Part shown: positions 1 to 10,700 of the stretch, piece by piece
Layout of the letters: each line of letters opens with the position of its first letter
How positions within the stretch are numbered: the first letter of the stretch is position 1
Translations under genes and position numbers: made by a program
The notes under the pieces: generated by a model
What the model was told of the DNA's origin: nothing
The model's database searches: none
What the model saw: the letters and a program-made list of their open reading frames with translations, nothing else
Assembly: GCF_900100655.1 (NCBI RefSeq)
Contig: NZ_FNCE01000006.1
Span: 124,001-188,000 of the forward strand
DNA length: 64,000 bases
Direction: 5' to 3'
Source: Limimonas halophila
Lineage (GTDB): Bacteria > Pseudomonadota > Alphaproteobacteria > Kiloniellales > Rhodovibrionaceae

Positions 1-2
1 AC

Positions 3-1046
3 CCACTGCTGATGCTGGACGCGCGCGGGCGCATCGCCGCCACCAACCCGGCCGCGCGCCAGCTGTTCGGCGACAACCTCGCCGGGCGCACGCTGCCCAG
101 CGTGCTGCGCAACCCCGACCTGTTGAGCGCCGTGGACGCCGTGCTGCGCGACGGCGAGGCGGGGCAGAACGTCGAATTCAACGTCCACGGCTCGGTCGAG
201 CGCACCTTCGCCACGCGCGTGGAACCGCTGCCCTCACCCGGCCCCGACGGCAGCGCCGCCATCGTCTCGCTGCACGACGTCACCGCCATCCGCCGCGCCG
301 AGCGCATGCGCGCCGATTTCGTCGCCAACGCCAGCCACGAGCTGCGCACGCCATTGTCCAGCCTCGTGGGCTTCGTGGAAACGCTGGAAGGCCCCGCGCG
401 CGGCGACGCCGAGGCGATGGAGCGCTTCCTGCCCATCATGCGCGAGCAGGCGGAGCGCATGTCCAACCTCGTCGAGGACCTGCTCTCCCTCTCCCGCATC
501 GAGCTGGACGAGCACGCCGTGCCCGAAACCACGGCGGAGCTGGGCCCGCTCCTGGGCCGCGTGGTCGAGGGGCTGGCGCTGAAGGCTCAGGACAAGGACA
601 TGGCCATCGAACTGTCGGGCGCGGACGCCCTGCCGCCCGTGCAAGGGGATTCGAGCCAGCTCACCCAGGTGTTCCAGAACCTGATCGACAACGCGCTCAA
701 GTACGGCCGCCCGGGTACGAGCGTCGCGGTGCGCGCGGAAACGCCGGACAACGGCCGCGCTGTGGGCCGCCACGGGCAGACGCGCGCCGTGGCCGTCAGT
801 GTGATCGACACCGGCGAGGGCATCCCGCGCGAGCACATCCCGCGCCTGACGGAGCGCTTCTACCGCGTGGACAAGGCGCGCTCGCGCGAAATGGGGGGCA
901 CCGGCCTGGGGCTGGCGATCGTCAAGCACATCGTCTCGCGCCACCGCGGGCGGCTGGAGATCGCCAGCGAGGAAGGCCGGGGCAGCCGCTTCACCGTCTA
1001 CCTGCCCCGCGCCGAGGGGGCGCAGACGGGGCGCGCGGCGGCGTAA
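3..1046 (+). CDS. phoR: Phosphate regulon sensor histidine kinase PhoR (5' partial)
   Basis: Membrane sensor kinase that controls PhoB according to Pst transporter activity. The reading frame is open to the window edge, so the N-terminal membrane part is missing; the first in-frame ATG is at 12. Counting from that ATG, a PAS-like segment covers about 1-92. The dimerisation/phosphoacceptor box ASHELRTPL has its His at 109. The ATPase domain follows, with the N box (QNLIDNALKYG), G1 (DTGEGIP) and G2 (GTGLGLAIVKH). It lies directly upstream of a Pho box and pstSCAB-phoU-phoB, which separates PhoR from other PAS kinases. In E. coli phoR is paired with phoB; here the two lie at opposite ends of the cluster, as is common in alphaproteobacteria. 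Identification is firm; the true start is outside the window. Confidence 0.93.
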   Translation, partial: PLLMLDARGRIAATNPAARQLFGDNLAGRTLPSVLRNPDLLSAVDAVLRDGEAGQNVEFNVHGSVERTFATRVEPLPSPGPDGSAAIVSLHDVTAIRRAERMRADFVANASHELRTPLSSLVGFVETLEGPARGDAEAMERFLPIMREQAERMSNLVEDLLSLSRIELDEHAVPETTAELGPLLGRVVEGLALKAQDKDMAIELSGADALPPVQGDSSQLTQVFQNLIDNALKYGRPGTSVAVRAETPDNGRAVGRHGQTRAVAVSVIDTGEGIPREHIPRLTERFYRVDKARSREMGGTGLGLAIVKHIVSRHRGRLEIASEEGRGSRFTVYLPRAEGAQTGRAAA

Positions 1047-1099
1047 CCCACTGCCGGGCGCGGGGTCCGCTCTGTGGATGGTTTTTCCCGCCACGCCCC

Positions 1100-1132
1100 T
1101 TTCATCAAAGTGTCATCAAGGTGTCGTAAAAC
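1100..1132 (+). promoter_or_regulatory. Pho box: three tandem 11-bp repeats upstream of pstS
   Basis: Three directly repeated 11-mers abut each other: TTTCATCAAAG (1100-1110), TGTCATCAAGG (1111-1121) and TGTCGTAAAAC (1122-1132). The TGTCAT half-sites at 11-bp spacing match the PhoB-binding Pho box, which is two or more TGTCA-type direct repeats. It lies about 140 bp before pstS, and PhoB is encoded in the same cluster, so autoregulation under phosphate starvation is expected. PhoB binding itself is inferred. Confidence 0.8.
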
Positions 1133-1269
1133 CACAGCCACCGCCGCGTAGGGCTTGGGCTGCCGCCGCCAGGGTGTTCGACAAGCGCCGGCCGGCGGCT
1201 TTCGCAAGCGTGAGGCTTGCGTTCAACAACCGGAACGCGACCACGCCAAATCATCGAGGTGCAACCGTG

Positions 1270-2316
1270 ATGAAACACACGCTCAGCGTCGCCGCCGTGG
1301 CGGCTGTCGCGGTCGCCGGGGCGCAGCCCGCCGCGGCTCAGGCGCGCGACCAGATCCAGATCGTCGGCTCGTCGACCGTTTTCCCCTTCGCCAGCGCGGT
1401 GGTCGAGAAGTTCGGCCGGACCACCGAGTTCAACACCCCCGTCATCGAGTCCACGGGCTCCGGCGGCGGCCTTCAGCTCTTCTGCAAGGGCGTCGGCGCG
1501 CAGCATCCCGACATCACCAACGCCTCGCGGCGCATCAAGCCGTCCGAGGTGAAGAAGTGCATGGACAACGGCGTCAAGAAGATCACCGAGGTCAAGATCG
1601 GCTCGGACGGGATCGTCTTCGCCAACCACGTCGACGCGCCACAGGCCGACCTGACGACCAAGCAGATCTGGCTGGCCCTGGCGAAAAAGGTGCCGAACGG
1701 CGAGGGTGAGCTGGTCGAGAACCCGAACGAAACCTGGTCCGACATCGACTCCGACCTGCCGGATCAGAAGATCGAGGTGATGGGGCCGCCGCCGACCTCC
1801 GGCACGCGCGACGCCTGGAACGAGCTGGCGATGCTCGACGGCTGCAAGCACTTCGACATGATCAAGAGCATGTCGGAGAGCAAGCGGCACGAGGTGTGCT
1901 TCTCCTACCGCGCCGACGGTGCCTGGATCGAGGCCGGCGAGAACGACAACCTCATCGTCCAGAAGCTGGTTTCCAACAAGAACCGCTTCGGCATCTTCGG
2001 CTTCAGCTTCTACGACACCAACCGCAACAAGATCCAGGCGGCCTCCATCAACGGCGCCATGCCGACCGTCGACAACATCTCCGAGGAGAAGTACCCCGTC
2101 TCCCGGTCGCTGTGGTTCTACGTCAAGAACGCCCACGTCGGTGTCATCCCGGGCATCGAGGAGTACGTGAACCTGTTCATGCAGGACAGCTCCATCGGCC
2201 CGAACGGCTTCCTGATCGAGAAGGGCCTGATCCCGCTGCCGGAGAGCAAGCGCGAGAAGTGGGCCGAGAAGGCCACCAGCTTCGAGCCGCTCAACCCCGA
2301 GGACTGGCTCGGCTAA
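1270..2316 (+). CDS. pstS: Phosphate ABC transporter periplasmic binding protein PstS
   Basis: High-affinity periplasmic phosphate-binding protein, 348 aa from ATG 1270. GAGGT at 1256-1260 is the ribosome-binding site; a GTG at 1267 is an alternative start, and an open frame back to 1078 lacks a site and crosses the Pho box. Residues 1-25 form a signal peptide (hydrophobic AAVAAVAVAG, cleavage near AQA). The phosphate-binding loop GSSTVFPF is at 33-40, followed by a glycine-rich STGSGGG loop and the later SGTRDAW motif, all typical of PstS. It is first in the pst operon. A strong stem-loop lies just after its stop, probably making its mRNA more abundant than that of the downstream permeases. 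Confidence 0.95.
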   Translation: MKHTLSVAAVAAVAVAGAQPAAAQARDQIQIVGSSTVFPFASAVVEKFGRTTEFNTPVIESTGSGGGLQLFCKGVGAQHPDITNASRRIKPSEVKKCMDNGVKKITEVKIGSDGIVFANHVDAPQADLTTKQIWLALAKKVPNGEGELVENPNETWSDIDSDLPDQKIEVMGPPPTSGTRDAWNELAMLDGCKHFDMIKSMSESKRHEVCFSYRADGAWIEAGENDNLIVQKLVSNKNRFGIFGFSFYDTNRNKIQAASINGAMPTVDNISEEKYPVSRSLWFYVKNAHVGVIPGIEEYVNLFMQDSSIGPNGFLIEKGLIPLPESKREKWAEKATSFEPLNPEDWLG

Positions 2317-2331
2317 GCGGCGCTCGGCGCC

Positions 2332-2363
2332 GGCGGCCGGGGCGTGGCCCCGGCCGCCATTTT
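2332..2363 (+). terminator. Stem-loop after pstS (intra-operon attenuator)
   Basis: A perfect 12-bp GC stem (GGCGGCCGGGGC, loop GTG, complementary arm) ends at 2358 and is followed by ATTTT. It sits 16 nt after the pstS stop and about 115 bp before pstC. The short T run suggests partial termination or 3'-end stabilisation, a usual arrangement between a binding protein and its permeases. Confidence 0.65.
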
Positions 2364-2477
2364 GCCGGGCGGCCGATATTCGTTTGGTGCATTCATTTGA
2401 GAATTGCGTTTGAAGCCGCTTTCTGCTGACCGTCTGCGGCGGTCATACCCACGGGCGAGACGGGGCGTGCGACGGCC

Positions 2478-3860
2478 ATGCTAACGTGGATCTACCTCAT
2501 CACCCTGATGGCGCTGATCCTCTTCGGCTACTGGCTGGGCCAGCGCCGCGCTGTCCGGGCCAGCGGCGGCCGTCCCGTCCACCTGCATTCCCTGCCGAGC
2601 TACTACGGCCTCTACGTCGCGCTCTGGGCGGGCCTGCCGAGCGCCGCGCTGGCGATCGCCTGGATAATCGCCGAGCCGCACATCGCCGAGTGGGCGATGC
2701 TGCAGCAGCTTCCCGCCGAGAAGCGCAACATGACGGGCGAGGATCTTCAGTTCCTCGTCATCGCCATCAAGAAGGTCGCCGCCGGCTACGAGGTGATCCG
2801 CGAGGTCACGCCGGCGATGAAGGACGCCGCCGCGGCCTACAACCGCGTCAACGAGATGGGGCAGATCATCGCCCTGGCGGCCGCCATCGGGCTGGCCGTC
2901 GTCGGACTTGGCGTGGGGCATCGCTTCGTCACCCCGCACCTGCCCGCCCGCAACCGCGTGGAGCGCGTCATCACCCTGGTGATGATCGCCGCCTCCACGA
3001 TCGCGATCCTGACCACCGCGGGCATCGTGCTCTCGCTGCTGTTCGAGGCGGTGCGCTTCTTCGGCCGCGTCTCGCCTCTCGAGTTCTTCACCGCGCTGAG
3101 CTGGAACCCGCAGACCGCCATTCGCGAGGGCCAGGTCGCCGCCGAGGGGTCGTTCGGCTTCGTGCCGCTGTTCGCGGGCACGATGCTGATCACCGTGGTG
3201 GCGATGCTGGTGGCCACGCCCATCGGGCTGTTCTCGGCCGTCTATTTGTCGGACTACGCACCCAAGCGCATGCGCGCGCTGGTGAAGCCCATCATGGAGG
3301 TGCTGGCGGGCGTGCCCACCGTGGTCTACGGCTTCTTCGCCGCGCTGACGGTGGCGCCGCTGGTGCGCGACACGGCCGCCGACATCGGCCTCAACGCCTC
3401 CTCGGAATCCGCGCTGGCCGCCGGGCTGGTGATGGGGATCATGATCATCCCCTTCGTGTCCTCGCTCTCGGACGACGTGATGAACGCCGTGCCGCAAGCG
3501 CTGCGCGACGGCGCCTACGCGATGGGGGCCACGCAGGCGGAGACCATCAAGCAGGTGGTCTTCCCCGCCGCTCTGCCCGGCATCGTGGGCGCACTGCTGC
3601 TGGCGATCTCGCGCGCCATCGGCGAGACGATGATCGTCGTCATGGCCGCCGGGCTCGCCGCCAACCTGACCGCCAACCCGCTCAACGCCGTCACCACGGT
3701 CACCGTGCAGATTGTGGCGCTCCTGACCGGCGACCAGGCTTTCGACAGCGCCAAGACGCTTTCCGCCTTCGCGCTCGGCATCACGCTGTTCGCCGTGACC
3801 TTGCTGCTGAACGTGATCGCGCTCAACGTGGTCCGGAGGTACCGCGAGAAATATGAGTAA
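2478..3860 (+). CDS. pstC: Phosphate ABC transporter permease PstC
   Basis: Inner-membrane permease subunit of the Pst phosphate importer, 460 aa. The first ~190 residues are an N-terminal extension, with membrane segments near 1-20, 45-65 and 130-150, that is absent from the ~320-aa E. coli protein but typical of alphaproteobacterial PstC. The canonical BPD permease domain follows from about 240, with the EAA-like cytoplasmic loop (DGAYAMGATQAETIKQVVFP) near 345. Its 3' end overlaps pstA by 8 nt (ATG at 3853), indicating translational coupling. Confidence 0.93.
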   Translation: MLTWIYLITLMALILFGYWLGQRRAVRASGGRPVHLHSLPSYYGLYVALWAGLPSAALAIAWIIAEPHIAEWAMLQQLPAEKRNMTGEDLQFLVIAIKKVAAGYEVIREVTPAMKDAAAAYNRVNEMGQIIALAAAIGLAVVGLGVGHRFVTPHLPARNRVERVITLVMIAASTIAILTTAGIVLSLLFEAVRFFGRVSPLEFFTALSWNPQTAIREGQVAAEGSFGFVPLFAGTMLITVVAMLVATPIGLFSAVYLSDYAPKRMRALVKPIMEVLAGVPTVVYGFFAALTVAPLVRDTAADIGLNASSESALAAGLVMGIMIIPFVSSLSDDVMNAVPQALRDGAYAMGATQAETIKQVVFPAALPGIVGALLLAISRAIGETMIVVMAAGLAANLTANPLNAVTTVTVQIVALLTGDQAFDSAKTLSAFALGITLFAVTLLLNVIALNVVRRYREKYE

Positions 3861-5175
3861 CGCTGTGTCGAGCGCCGAGCCCGCCGCCGGGACAACGAGC
3901 GCCAACGGGCCAGACCTGTCCGCGGCGCGGCTGCGCAAGCGCTATGCCGCCGAAAAGCGCTTCCGCCTCTACGGCATCACGGCCGTGCTGATCGCGGTGG
4001 CGATGCTCGCGGTGCTGCTCGGCGACATCGTGCTCAAAGGCTATTCGGCGTTCTGGCAGACCCATATCCAGCTGGACGTCACCTTCACGGAATCCGTCGT
4101 CGATCCCGAGGGCACGCGCGATCCCGAGCAGATCAAGCGCGCCAACTACAACCAGCTGGTCTACGATTCGCTCTTCGCCAGCTTCCCGCAGCTCGACAAC
4201 GAGCGCCAGCGCGAGGACCTGCGCCGCATCCCCAGCGGCCAGGCGGGCAGCCAGTTGCGCAGCATGGTGGTCAACAACCCGGATCTCGTGGGCACGACCC
4301 AGCAGGTGTGGGTGAAGACCGACGATCTGGTGGACATGCTCCACAAGGGCTACGTCGACATGGACGCGCCGGACGAGCGCCGCATGGTCGATGCGCGCCT
4401 GATCGAGGTCTACGAGGAGCTGGCCGAAGCGGGGCGCGTGGAATCCCAGTTCAACGTCGGCTTCTTCACCGGCGGCGACAGCCGCGAGCCCGAAATGGCC
4501 GGCATCCTGGGCGCGACCGTGGGCTCCTTCCTCACGCTGGCGGTGACGCTGGTGCTGAGCTTCCCCATCGCTGTGCTGGCCGCCGTCTACCTGGAAGAGT
4601 TCGCGCCCAAGAACAAGTTCACCGACTTTATCGAAATCAACATCAACAACCTGGCGGCCGTGCCCTCGATCGTCTTCGGCCTGCTGGGGCTGGCGGTGTT
4701 CATCAACTTCTTCGGCCTGCCGCGCTCCGCGCCGCTGGTGGGCGGCATGGTGCTCACGCTGATGACGCTGCCGACGATCATCATCTCCTCGCGCTCGGCG
4801 CTGAAGGCGGTGCCGCCGTCGATCCGCGAGGGCGCGCTGGCGGTGGGCGCCTCGCGCATCCAGACGATCACGCACCACGTGCTGCCGCTGGCGATGCCGG
4901 GCATGCTGACGGGCACGATCATCGGCATGGCGCAGGCGCTGGGCGAGACGGCGCCGCTGCTGCTGATCGGCATGGTGGCCTTCATCACGGGCACGCCGTC
5001 CGGCTTCACCGACGCCTCCACGGTGCTGCCCGTGCAGGTCTTCCTGTGGGCGAGCAGCCCGGAGCGGGCCTTCATCGAGAAGACCTCCGCGGCGATCATG
5101 GTGCTGCTGGCCTTCCTGATCGTCATGAACCTGACCGCCGTGATCCTGCGCAAGCGCTTCGAGCGCCGCTGGTAA
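3853..5175 (+). CDS. pstA: Phosphate ABC transporter permease PstA
   Basis: Second permease of the Pst importer, 440 aa. An N-terminal DUF3333-like part (about 30-210) starts with the basic [14 protein letters not shown] segment, then a membrane helix and a long periplasmic loop; the BPD permease domain follows from about 215. The EAA-type loop ([21 protein letters not shown]) lies near 325-345 and would contact PstB. This extended architecture is the alphaproteobacterial form; E. coli PstA is about 300 aa. It overlaps pstC by 8 nt and is 22 nt from pstB. Confidence 0.93.
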   Translation: MSNAVSSAEPAAGTTSANGPDLSAARLRKRYAAEKRFRLYGITAVLIAVAMLAVLLGDIVLKGYSAFWQTHIQLDVTFTESVVDPEGTRDPEQIKRANYNQLVYDSLFASFPQLDNERQREDLRRIPSGQAGSQLRSMVVNNPDLVGTTQQVWVKTDDLVDMLHKGYVDMDAPDERRMVDARLIEVYEELAEAGRVESQFNVGFFTGGDSREPEMAGILGATVGSFLTLAVTLVLSFPIAVLAAVYLEEFAPKNKFTDFIEININNLAAVPSIVFGLLGLAVFINFFGLPRSAPLVGGMVLTLMTLPTIIISSRSALKAVPPSIREGALAVGASRIQTITHHVLPLAMPGMLTGTIIGMAQALGETAPLLLIGMVAFITGTPSGFTDASTVLPVQVFLWASSPERAFIEKTSAAIMVLLAFLIVMNLTAVILRKRFERRW

Positions 5176-5197
5176 GCACGCAAGGGAGACACGCCCG

Positions 5198-6040
5198 ATG
5201 GCCCAGATGCAGACCGCCGCCACGGCCGACCGCGCCGACACCCGCGGGGAAACCGGCTCCGGCCCGTCCGCCGGAACGCGCAAGCGCGCCAAGATGGCGA
5301 CGCGCAACCTGAACGTTTATTACGGCGACAATCACGCCATTCAGGACGTCAGCCTCGACATCGGCAACAACGAAGTCACGGCGCTGATCGGCCCTTCGGG
5401 CTGCGGCAAGTCCACCTTTCTGCGGTGCCTGAACCGCATGAACGACGTCATCGACACCTGCCGCATCACCGGCGACATCACGTTGGACGACGTCGACGTC
5501 TACGACCCCAACCTGGACGTCGTGCAGCTGCGCGCGCGGGTGGGCATGGTCTTCCAGAAGCCCAACCCCTTCCCCAAATCGGTGTTCGACAACATCGCCT
5601 ACGGCCCGCGCATCCACGGCGTCACAAACACGCGCGACGAGCTGGAGGAGCTGGTCGAGCGCTCGCTGCGCCGCGCCGGCCTGTGGGACGAGGTGAAGGA
5701 CCGCCTGGACCTGCCGGGCTCGGGCCTGTCGGGCGGCCAGCAGCAGCGCCTGTGCATCGCGCGCGCCATCGCGGTGAACCCCGAGGTCATCCTGATGGAC
5801 GAGCCGTGCTCGGCCCTCGACCCCATCGCCACGGCGACGATCGAGGAGTTGATCGACGAGCTGCGCGACAACTACACGATCGTCATTGTGACGCATAACA
5901 TGCAGCAGGCAGCCCGCGTCTCCCAGCGCACGGCCTTCTTCCACCTGGGCGAGATGGTCGAAGCCGGCGAGACCGAGGCCCTGTTCACCAACCCGCGCGA
6001 CGACCGGACGCTCGGTTACATCACCGGGCGCTTCGGGTAA
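5198..6040 (+). CDS. pstB: Phosphate ABC transporter ATP-binding protein PstB
   Basis: ATPase that powers phosphate import, 280 aa. Walker [10 protein letters not shown] is at 65-73, the ABC signature LSGGQQQR starts near 177, and Walker B with the PstB-typical [10 protein letters not shown] follows near 195-207. The H-loop lies in [11 protein letters not shown]. The first ~30 residues are a poorly conserved hydrophilic leader ([17 protein letters not shown]). AAGGGAGA upstream of ATG 5198 is a good ribosome-binding site. Co-transcribed with pstA and phoU. Confidence 0.96.
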   Translation: MAQMQTAATADRADTRGETGSGPSAGTRKRAKMATRNLNVYYGDNHAIQDVSLDIGNNEVTALIGPSGCGKSTFLRCLNRMNDVIDTCRITGDITLDDVDVYDPNLDVVQLRARVGMVFQKPNPFPKSVFDNIAYGPRIHGVTNTRDELEELVERSLRRAGLWDEVKDRLDLPGSGLSGGQQQRLCIARAIAVNPEVILMDEPCSALDPIATATIEELIDELRDNYTIVIVTHNMQQAARVSQRTAFFHLGEMVEAGETEALFTNPRDDRTLGYITGRFG

Positions 6041-6070
6041 GCGGGACGCAGGCCAGCGAGCGAGGGTGCC

Positions 6071-6840
6071 GTGACCGGCGAAACGCACAGCCACATCGTG
6101 AAGTCCTTCGACGAGGAGTTGAAGCACCTCAACCAGACCATCGCGCGCATGGGCGGGATGGCCGAAAGCCAGCTCGCCTCGGCGATGGAGTCCCTGGTCA
6201 AGCGCGACAGCGACCTGGCCTCGCGCGTGGTCAGCGCCGACCCCGACCTGGACCAGCTGGAACAGGAGGTGGAGAACGCGGCCGTGCGTGTGCTGGCGCT
6301 GCGCCAGCCCGTCGCCACGGACCTGCGCGAGATCGTCTCCGCCTTCAAGATCGCCTCGGACACCGAGCGCATCGGCGACTACGCGGTCAACATCGCCAAG
6401 CGCGCGCTGGCGCTGAACCAGATGCAGCCGCCGGGCGCATTCAACGCCCTGCCGCGCATGTCGCGCCTGGCGCAGTCGATCGTGAAGGACACCTTCGACG
6501 CCTACAGCGAGCGCGACGCCGACAAGGCGGTGGACGTCTGGCACCGCGACGCGGAGGTGGACGAGATGTACACCTCCCTCTTCCGCGAGCTGCTGACCTA
6601 CATGATGGAGGATCCGCGCTCGATCACCGCCGGCACGCACCTGATGTTCTGCGCCAAGAACATCGAGCGCATCGGCGACCTCTCCACCAACGTGGCCGAG
6701 ACGGTCTACTACCTGGTGACGGGCGCCTACCTGGACGGCAACCGGCCCAAGGGCGACACCACCTCCTACACAGTCGTGCGCAACACCGAAGCGACCGGCC
6801 AGGGCGACACGGACCAGAACGGTGGCGGGGAGGACTCGGC

Positions 6841-6844
<4 letters not shown>
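6071..6844 (+). CDS. phoU: Phosphate signalling regulator PhoU
   Basis: Negative regulator linking PstB to PhoR signalling, 257 aa, GTG start at 6071 preceded by GAGGG. Two PhoU helical repeats are visible, each with the metal-binding type E/D-rxGDya/lxxn pattern: SDTERIGDYAVNIAK around 115-130 and CAKNIERIGDLSTNVAE around 195-212. The last ~35 residues are polar and variable. The stop overlaps the phoB start (ATGA at 6841-6844), so the two are translationally coupled. Confidence 0.95.
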
Positions 6845-7569
<725 letters not shown>

Positions 7570-7593
7570 CGCCCGCGCGGCCCCGCCACGAAA

Positions 7594-7630
7594 CGGCGCC
7601 GCACCGGCGTCATGCCGGGGGGCGGCGCCG
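7594..7630 (+). terminator. Stem-loop after phoB (possible terminator)
   Basis: Nested inverted repeats: outer arms CGGCGCCGC (7594-7602) and GCGGCGCCG (7622-7630), inner arms CCGGC and GCCGG around GTCAT. It lies 25 nt after phoB. No T run follows, so termination is inferred from stability and position only. Confidence 0.45.
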
Positions 7631-7700
7631 GGTCGCTCCCCCAAAAGAAACCCCTTGACCGGTATTGCAAACAAACCCGTGGCGGGCGTGCAACCGAAAA

Positions 7701-7716
7701 ATCACACAAATGTGAT
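7701..7716. promoter_or_regulatory. Perfect palindrome ATCACA-N4-TGTGAT upstream of glnD
   Basis: ATCACACAAATGTGAT forms a 6-4-6 perfect dyad in an AT-rich patch about 100 bp before glnD. Its half-sites resemble those of CRP/FNR-family sites but in inverted orientation (TCACA..TGTGA rather than TGTGA..TCACA). The cognate factor is unknown. Confidence 0.4.
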
Positions 7717-7816
7717 ATTCGGGTGAGCTGTGGCGCCAAATCGCCACACCGCGTCGACCGCGCTTCTGTGCGGCCGGCGGCTTGCATTCGCCGGGCGTGA
7801 CCGCGATCTAGGGACC

Positions 7817-10627
7817 ATGGACACGGGCGTGCTGGATCCGGGCGCCGCGCACGCGGTGGCGCGGCCGGAAAACATCTTCGATCGCGGGGCAGCGCAGGCG
7901 GAGCTGGCCGAGATCACGGCGGCCGGCGACGGCGGCGTGCGGGCGCGCGCGCTTCAGGCCCTGCGGGCGCGGCTGGACGCCGGGCGGCGCGAGATCCGCC
8001 GCCGATTCGAGACGGAGCGCGAACCCGGCAGCAGCCTGATGCGGGCCACCGCTTTCCTCGTCGACGAAGTGGTGCGCACGCTCTACGCCTACGCCGTGGA
8101 GGATCTGCGCCCCGCCGGCACGCCGTCCACGGGCGAGCGCATCGCGCTCGTGGCCACCGGGGGCTACGGGCGCGGCGAGCTGGCGCCGCATTCCGACATC
8201 GATCTGCTGTTCCTGGCGCCCTACAAGCTCACCCCGCACAACGAGCAGGTTGTGGAGGAAATCCTCTACCTGCTGTGGGACCTGGGCTTCCGCGTGGGCC
8301 ACGCCACGCGCTCGCTGGACGAGTGCGTCCGCCACGCGCGCGGCGACGTCACCATCCGCACCAGCCTGCTGGAAGCCCGCCACGTCGCCGGCGACGCCGA
8401 GCTGACGGAGCAACTCAACCAGCGCTTCGCGCGCGAGGTCCAGGCGGGCACGGCCGCGCGCTTCATCGAGGCCAAGCTCAAGGAGCGCGACGCCCGGCAC
8501 AAGCGCATGGGCGATTCGCGCTACCAGCTCGAACCCAACATCAAGGAGGGCAAGGGCGGCCTGCGCGACCTGAACACGCTGTTCTGGATCGCCAAGGACG
8601 TCTACCGCGTGGCGGGCACCGACGCGCTGGTGCGGCGCGGCGTCTTCACCGAGGGCGAGGCGAAACGCTTCGCCAAGGCGCAGACCTTCCTGTGGACGGT
8701 GCGCTTTCACCTGCACGAGCTGACGGGCCGCGCGGAAGAGCGGCTGACCTTCGACCTGCAGAAGGAGATCGCGCCGCGCATGGGCTATCTCGACCACGCG
8801 GGCGCGAGCGCGGTCGAGCGCTTCATGAAGCACTACTACCTGGTTGCCAAGGACGTGGGCGACCTGACGCGCATCCTGTGCGCGCACCTGGAAACCCACC
8901 ACGGCCGGCGCTCGCGCTTCCGCCCGGCGGAACTGCTGCCGCGGCGCTCGGTGGACGGCTTCCAGGTGAAGGGCGACCGGCTGAGCGTGCGCGGGCCGCA
9001 CGTCTTCCGCGATCAGCCGGCGGAAATGCTGCGCATCTTCGCCGTCGCCCACGCGCGCGATCTGGACATCCATCCAACGGCACTGCGCTGGATCCGCCAG
9101 CACCGCAAGCAGCTGGGTGGGCCGGTGCGCCGCGATCCCACGGCCAACGGGTATGTCCGCGACCTCATCTGCGCCCACAAGGACCCGGCCTCCATTCTTC
9201 GCCGCATGAACGAGGCGGGCGTGCTGGGCCGCTTCCTGCCCGAGTTCGGGCGCGTCGTGGCGCAGATGCAGTACAACATGTACCACCACTACACCGTGGA
9301 CGAGCACACGCTGTTCGCGCTGAGCGAGCTGAACCGCATCGAGCGCGGCGAGCTGGCGGAGATCGCGCCCATCGCGACCGAGGTGATCCACAAGGTGCAC
9401 TCACGCCGGGCGCTCTACATCGCGGTGTTCCTGCACGACCTGGGCAAGAGCTACCCCGGCGACCACAGCGAGGTGGGCGCGCGCCTCGCCCGCCGCATGG
9501 GCCCGCGCCTGGGCCTGACGGCCGAGGAAACGGAGACGGTCGCCTGGCTGGTCGAGCATCACCTCGACATGCCGCAGGTGGCCTTCAAGCGCGACCTGGA
9601 AGAGCCCCAGACCATCCGCGACTTCGCCGCCACGGTGCAGTCGCTGGAGCGCCTGCGCCTGCTGGTGTGCCTGACGGTCGCCGACATCCGCGCGGTGGGG
9701 CCGAACGTCTGGACCGACTGGAAGGCGGCGCTGCTGCGCGACCTCTTCTGGAACACCGAGGACGAGCTCAGCGGCGGCTTCCGCGCGGAAAGCCGCGACA
9801 CGCGCGTGCGCCACGCCAAGGACGATTTGACCGCGCGCCTGAGCGACTGGAGCCCGGATGCCCTCGCCGCGCACCTCAGCCGCCCCTACCCGGCCTACTG
9901 GCTCGCCTGGGACGCGGAGACCCACGAGCGCCACGCCCGCCTGGTGCACGAGGCCGATGCGTCCGGCCGCCACCTGACCGTGGACACGCGCGTGGACGGC
10001 TACCGCGGCGTTACCGAGGTCACGGTCTACACGGCCGACCATCCGGGGCTGTTCTCGCGCATCGCGGGCGCGTTGGCGGTGGCGGGCGCGAGCATCACGG
10101 GCGCGCGTATCTTCACGCTGACGACGGGCATGGCGCTGGACACGTTGTGGGTAACCGACGCCAACGGCGGGCCCTTCGACGACCCGGAGAAGCTGGCGGC
10201 CCTGCCCGAGACGGTCGAGCGCACGCTCGCCGGGCGCATCAAGCCCATGCAGGAGCTGGCGGCCCGGCGCACCGGCATCCCCAGCCGCTACGCCGTGTTC
10301 ACGGTTCCCCCGCGCGTCTTCGTCGACAACAACCTGGCCCCGCGCCACACCGTCATCGAGGTGGACGGCCGCGACCGCCCCGGCCTGCTGCACGAGCTGA
10401 CGCAGACGCTGACGCGCTTGAACCTGATGATCCATCAGGCGCGCATCGCCACCTACGGCGAGCGCGTGGTGGACGTCTTCTACGTCGAGGACGTGCTGGG
10501 CGGGCAGGTCAGCCACGACAGCAAGATCAAGCGCATCCGCGAGCGCCTGATCGCCGTGCTGGAAGGCGACGGCGCCTCCGACGGCCGGCGCGGCCAGGGC
10601 CGCGTCGTCGTTCCCATCGAAACGTGA
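7817..10627 (+). CDS. glnD: PII uridylyltransferase / uridylyl-removing enzyme GlnD
   Basis: Bifunctional nitrogen sensor that adds UMP to PII proteins and removes it according to glutamine level; 936 aa from ATG 7817 (the frame is open back to 7730, but AGGGA precedes 7817). The nucleotidyltransferase motif GGYGRGELAPHSDIDLL begins near residue 115. An HD hydrolase domain follows (about 450-620), with FLHDLGKS near 538. Two C-terminal ACT domains start near 733 (ADHPGLFSRIAGAL) and 845 (RDRPGLLHELTQTL) for glutamine binding. Length and domain order match full-length GlnD. Monocistronic by appearance. Confidence 0.96.
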   Translation: MDTGVLDPGAAHAVARPENIFDRGAAQAELAEITAAGDGGVRARALQALRARLDAGRREIRRRFETEREPGSSLMRATAFLVDEVVRTLYAYAVEDLRPAGTPSTGERIALVATGGYGRGELAPHSDIDLLFLAPYKLTPHNEQVVEEILYLLWDLGFRVGHATRSLDECVRHARGDVTIRTSLLEARHVAGDAELTEQLNQRFAREVQAGTAARFIEAKLKERDARHKRMGDSRYQLEPNIKEGKGGLRDLNTLFWIAKDVYRVAGTDALVRRGVFTEGEAKRFAKAQTFLWTVRFHLHELTGRAEERLTFDLQKEIAPRMGYLDHAGASAVERFMKHYYLVAKDVGDLTRILCAHLETHHGRRSRFRPAELLPRRSVDGFQVKGDRLSVRGPHVFRDQPAEMLRIFAVAHARDLDIHPTALRWIRQHRKQLGGPVRRDPTANGYVRDLICAHKDPASILRRMNEAGVLGRFLPEFGRVVAQMQYNMYHHYTVDEHTLFALSELNRIERGELAEIAPIATEVIHKVHSRRALYIAVFLHDLGKSYPGDHSEVGARLARRMGPRLGLTAEETETVAWLVEHHLDMPQVAFKRDLEEPQTIRDFAATVQSLERLRLLVCLTVADIRAVGPNVWTDWKAALLRDLFWNTEDELSGGFRAESRDTRVRHAKDDLTARLSDWSPDALAAHLSRPYPAYWLAWDAETHERHARLVHEADASGRHLTVDTRVDGYRGVTEVTVYTADHPGLFSRIAGALAVAGASITGARIFTLTTGMALDTLWVTDANGGPFDDPEKLAALPETVERTLAGRIKPMQELAARRTGIPSRYAVFTVPPRVFVDNNLAPRHTVIEVDGRDRPGLLHELTQTLTRLNLMIHQARIATYGERVVDVFYVEDVLGGQVSHDSKIKRIRERLIAVLEGDGASDGRRGQGRVVVPIET

Positions 10628-10700
10628 ACGCCCACCGCTTCCGGCACCGCCTGCGCGCTCCTATGCTCCGCCGCCCCCAACGATTGCCGCGAGGCGCACG

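Noticed and set aside
1105-2136. Long minus-strand open frame opposite pstS
   Set aside because: Opposes a strongly supported gene; composition is the His/Arg/Gly-rich pattern of an antisense shadow in GC-rich DNA.
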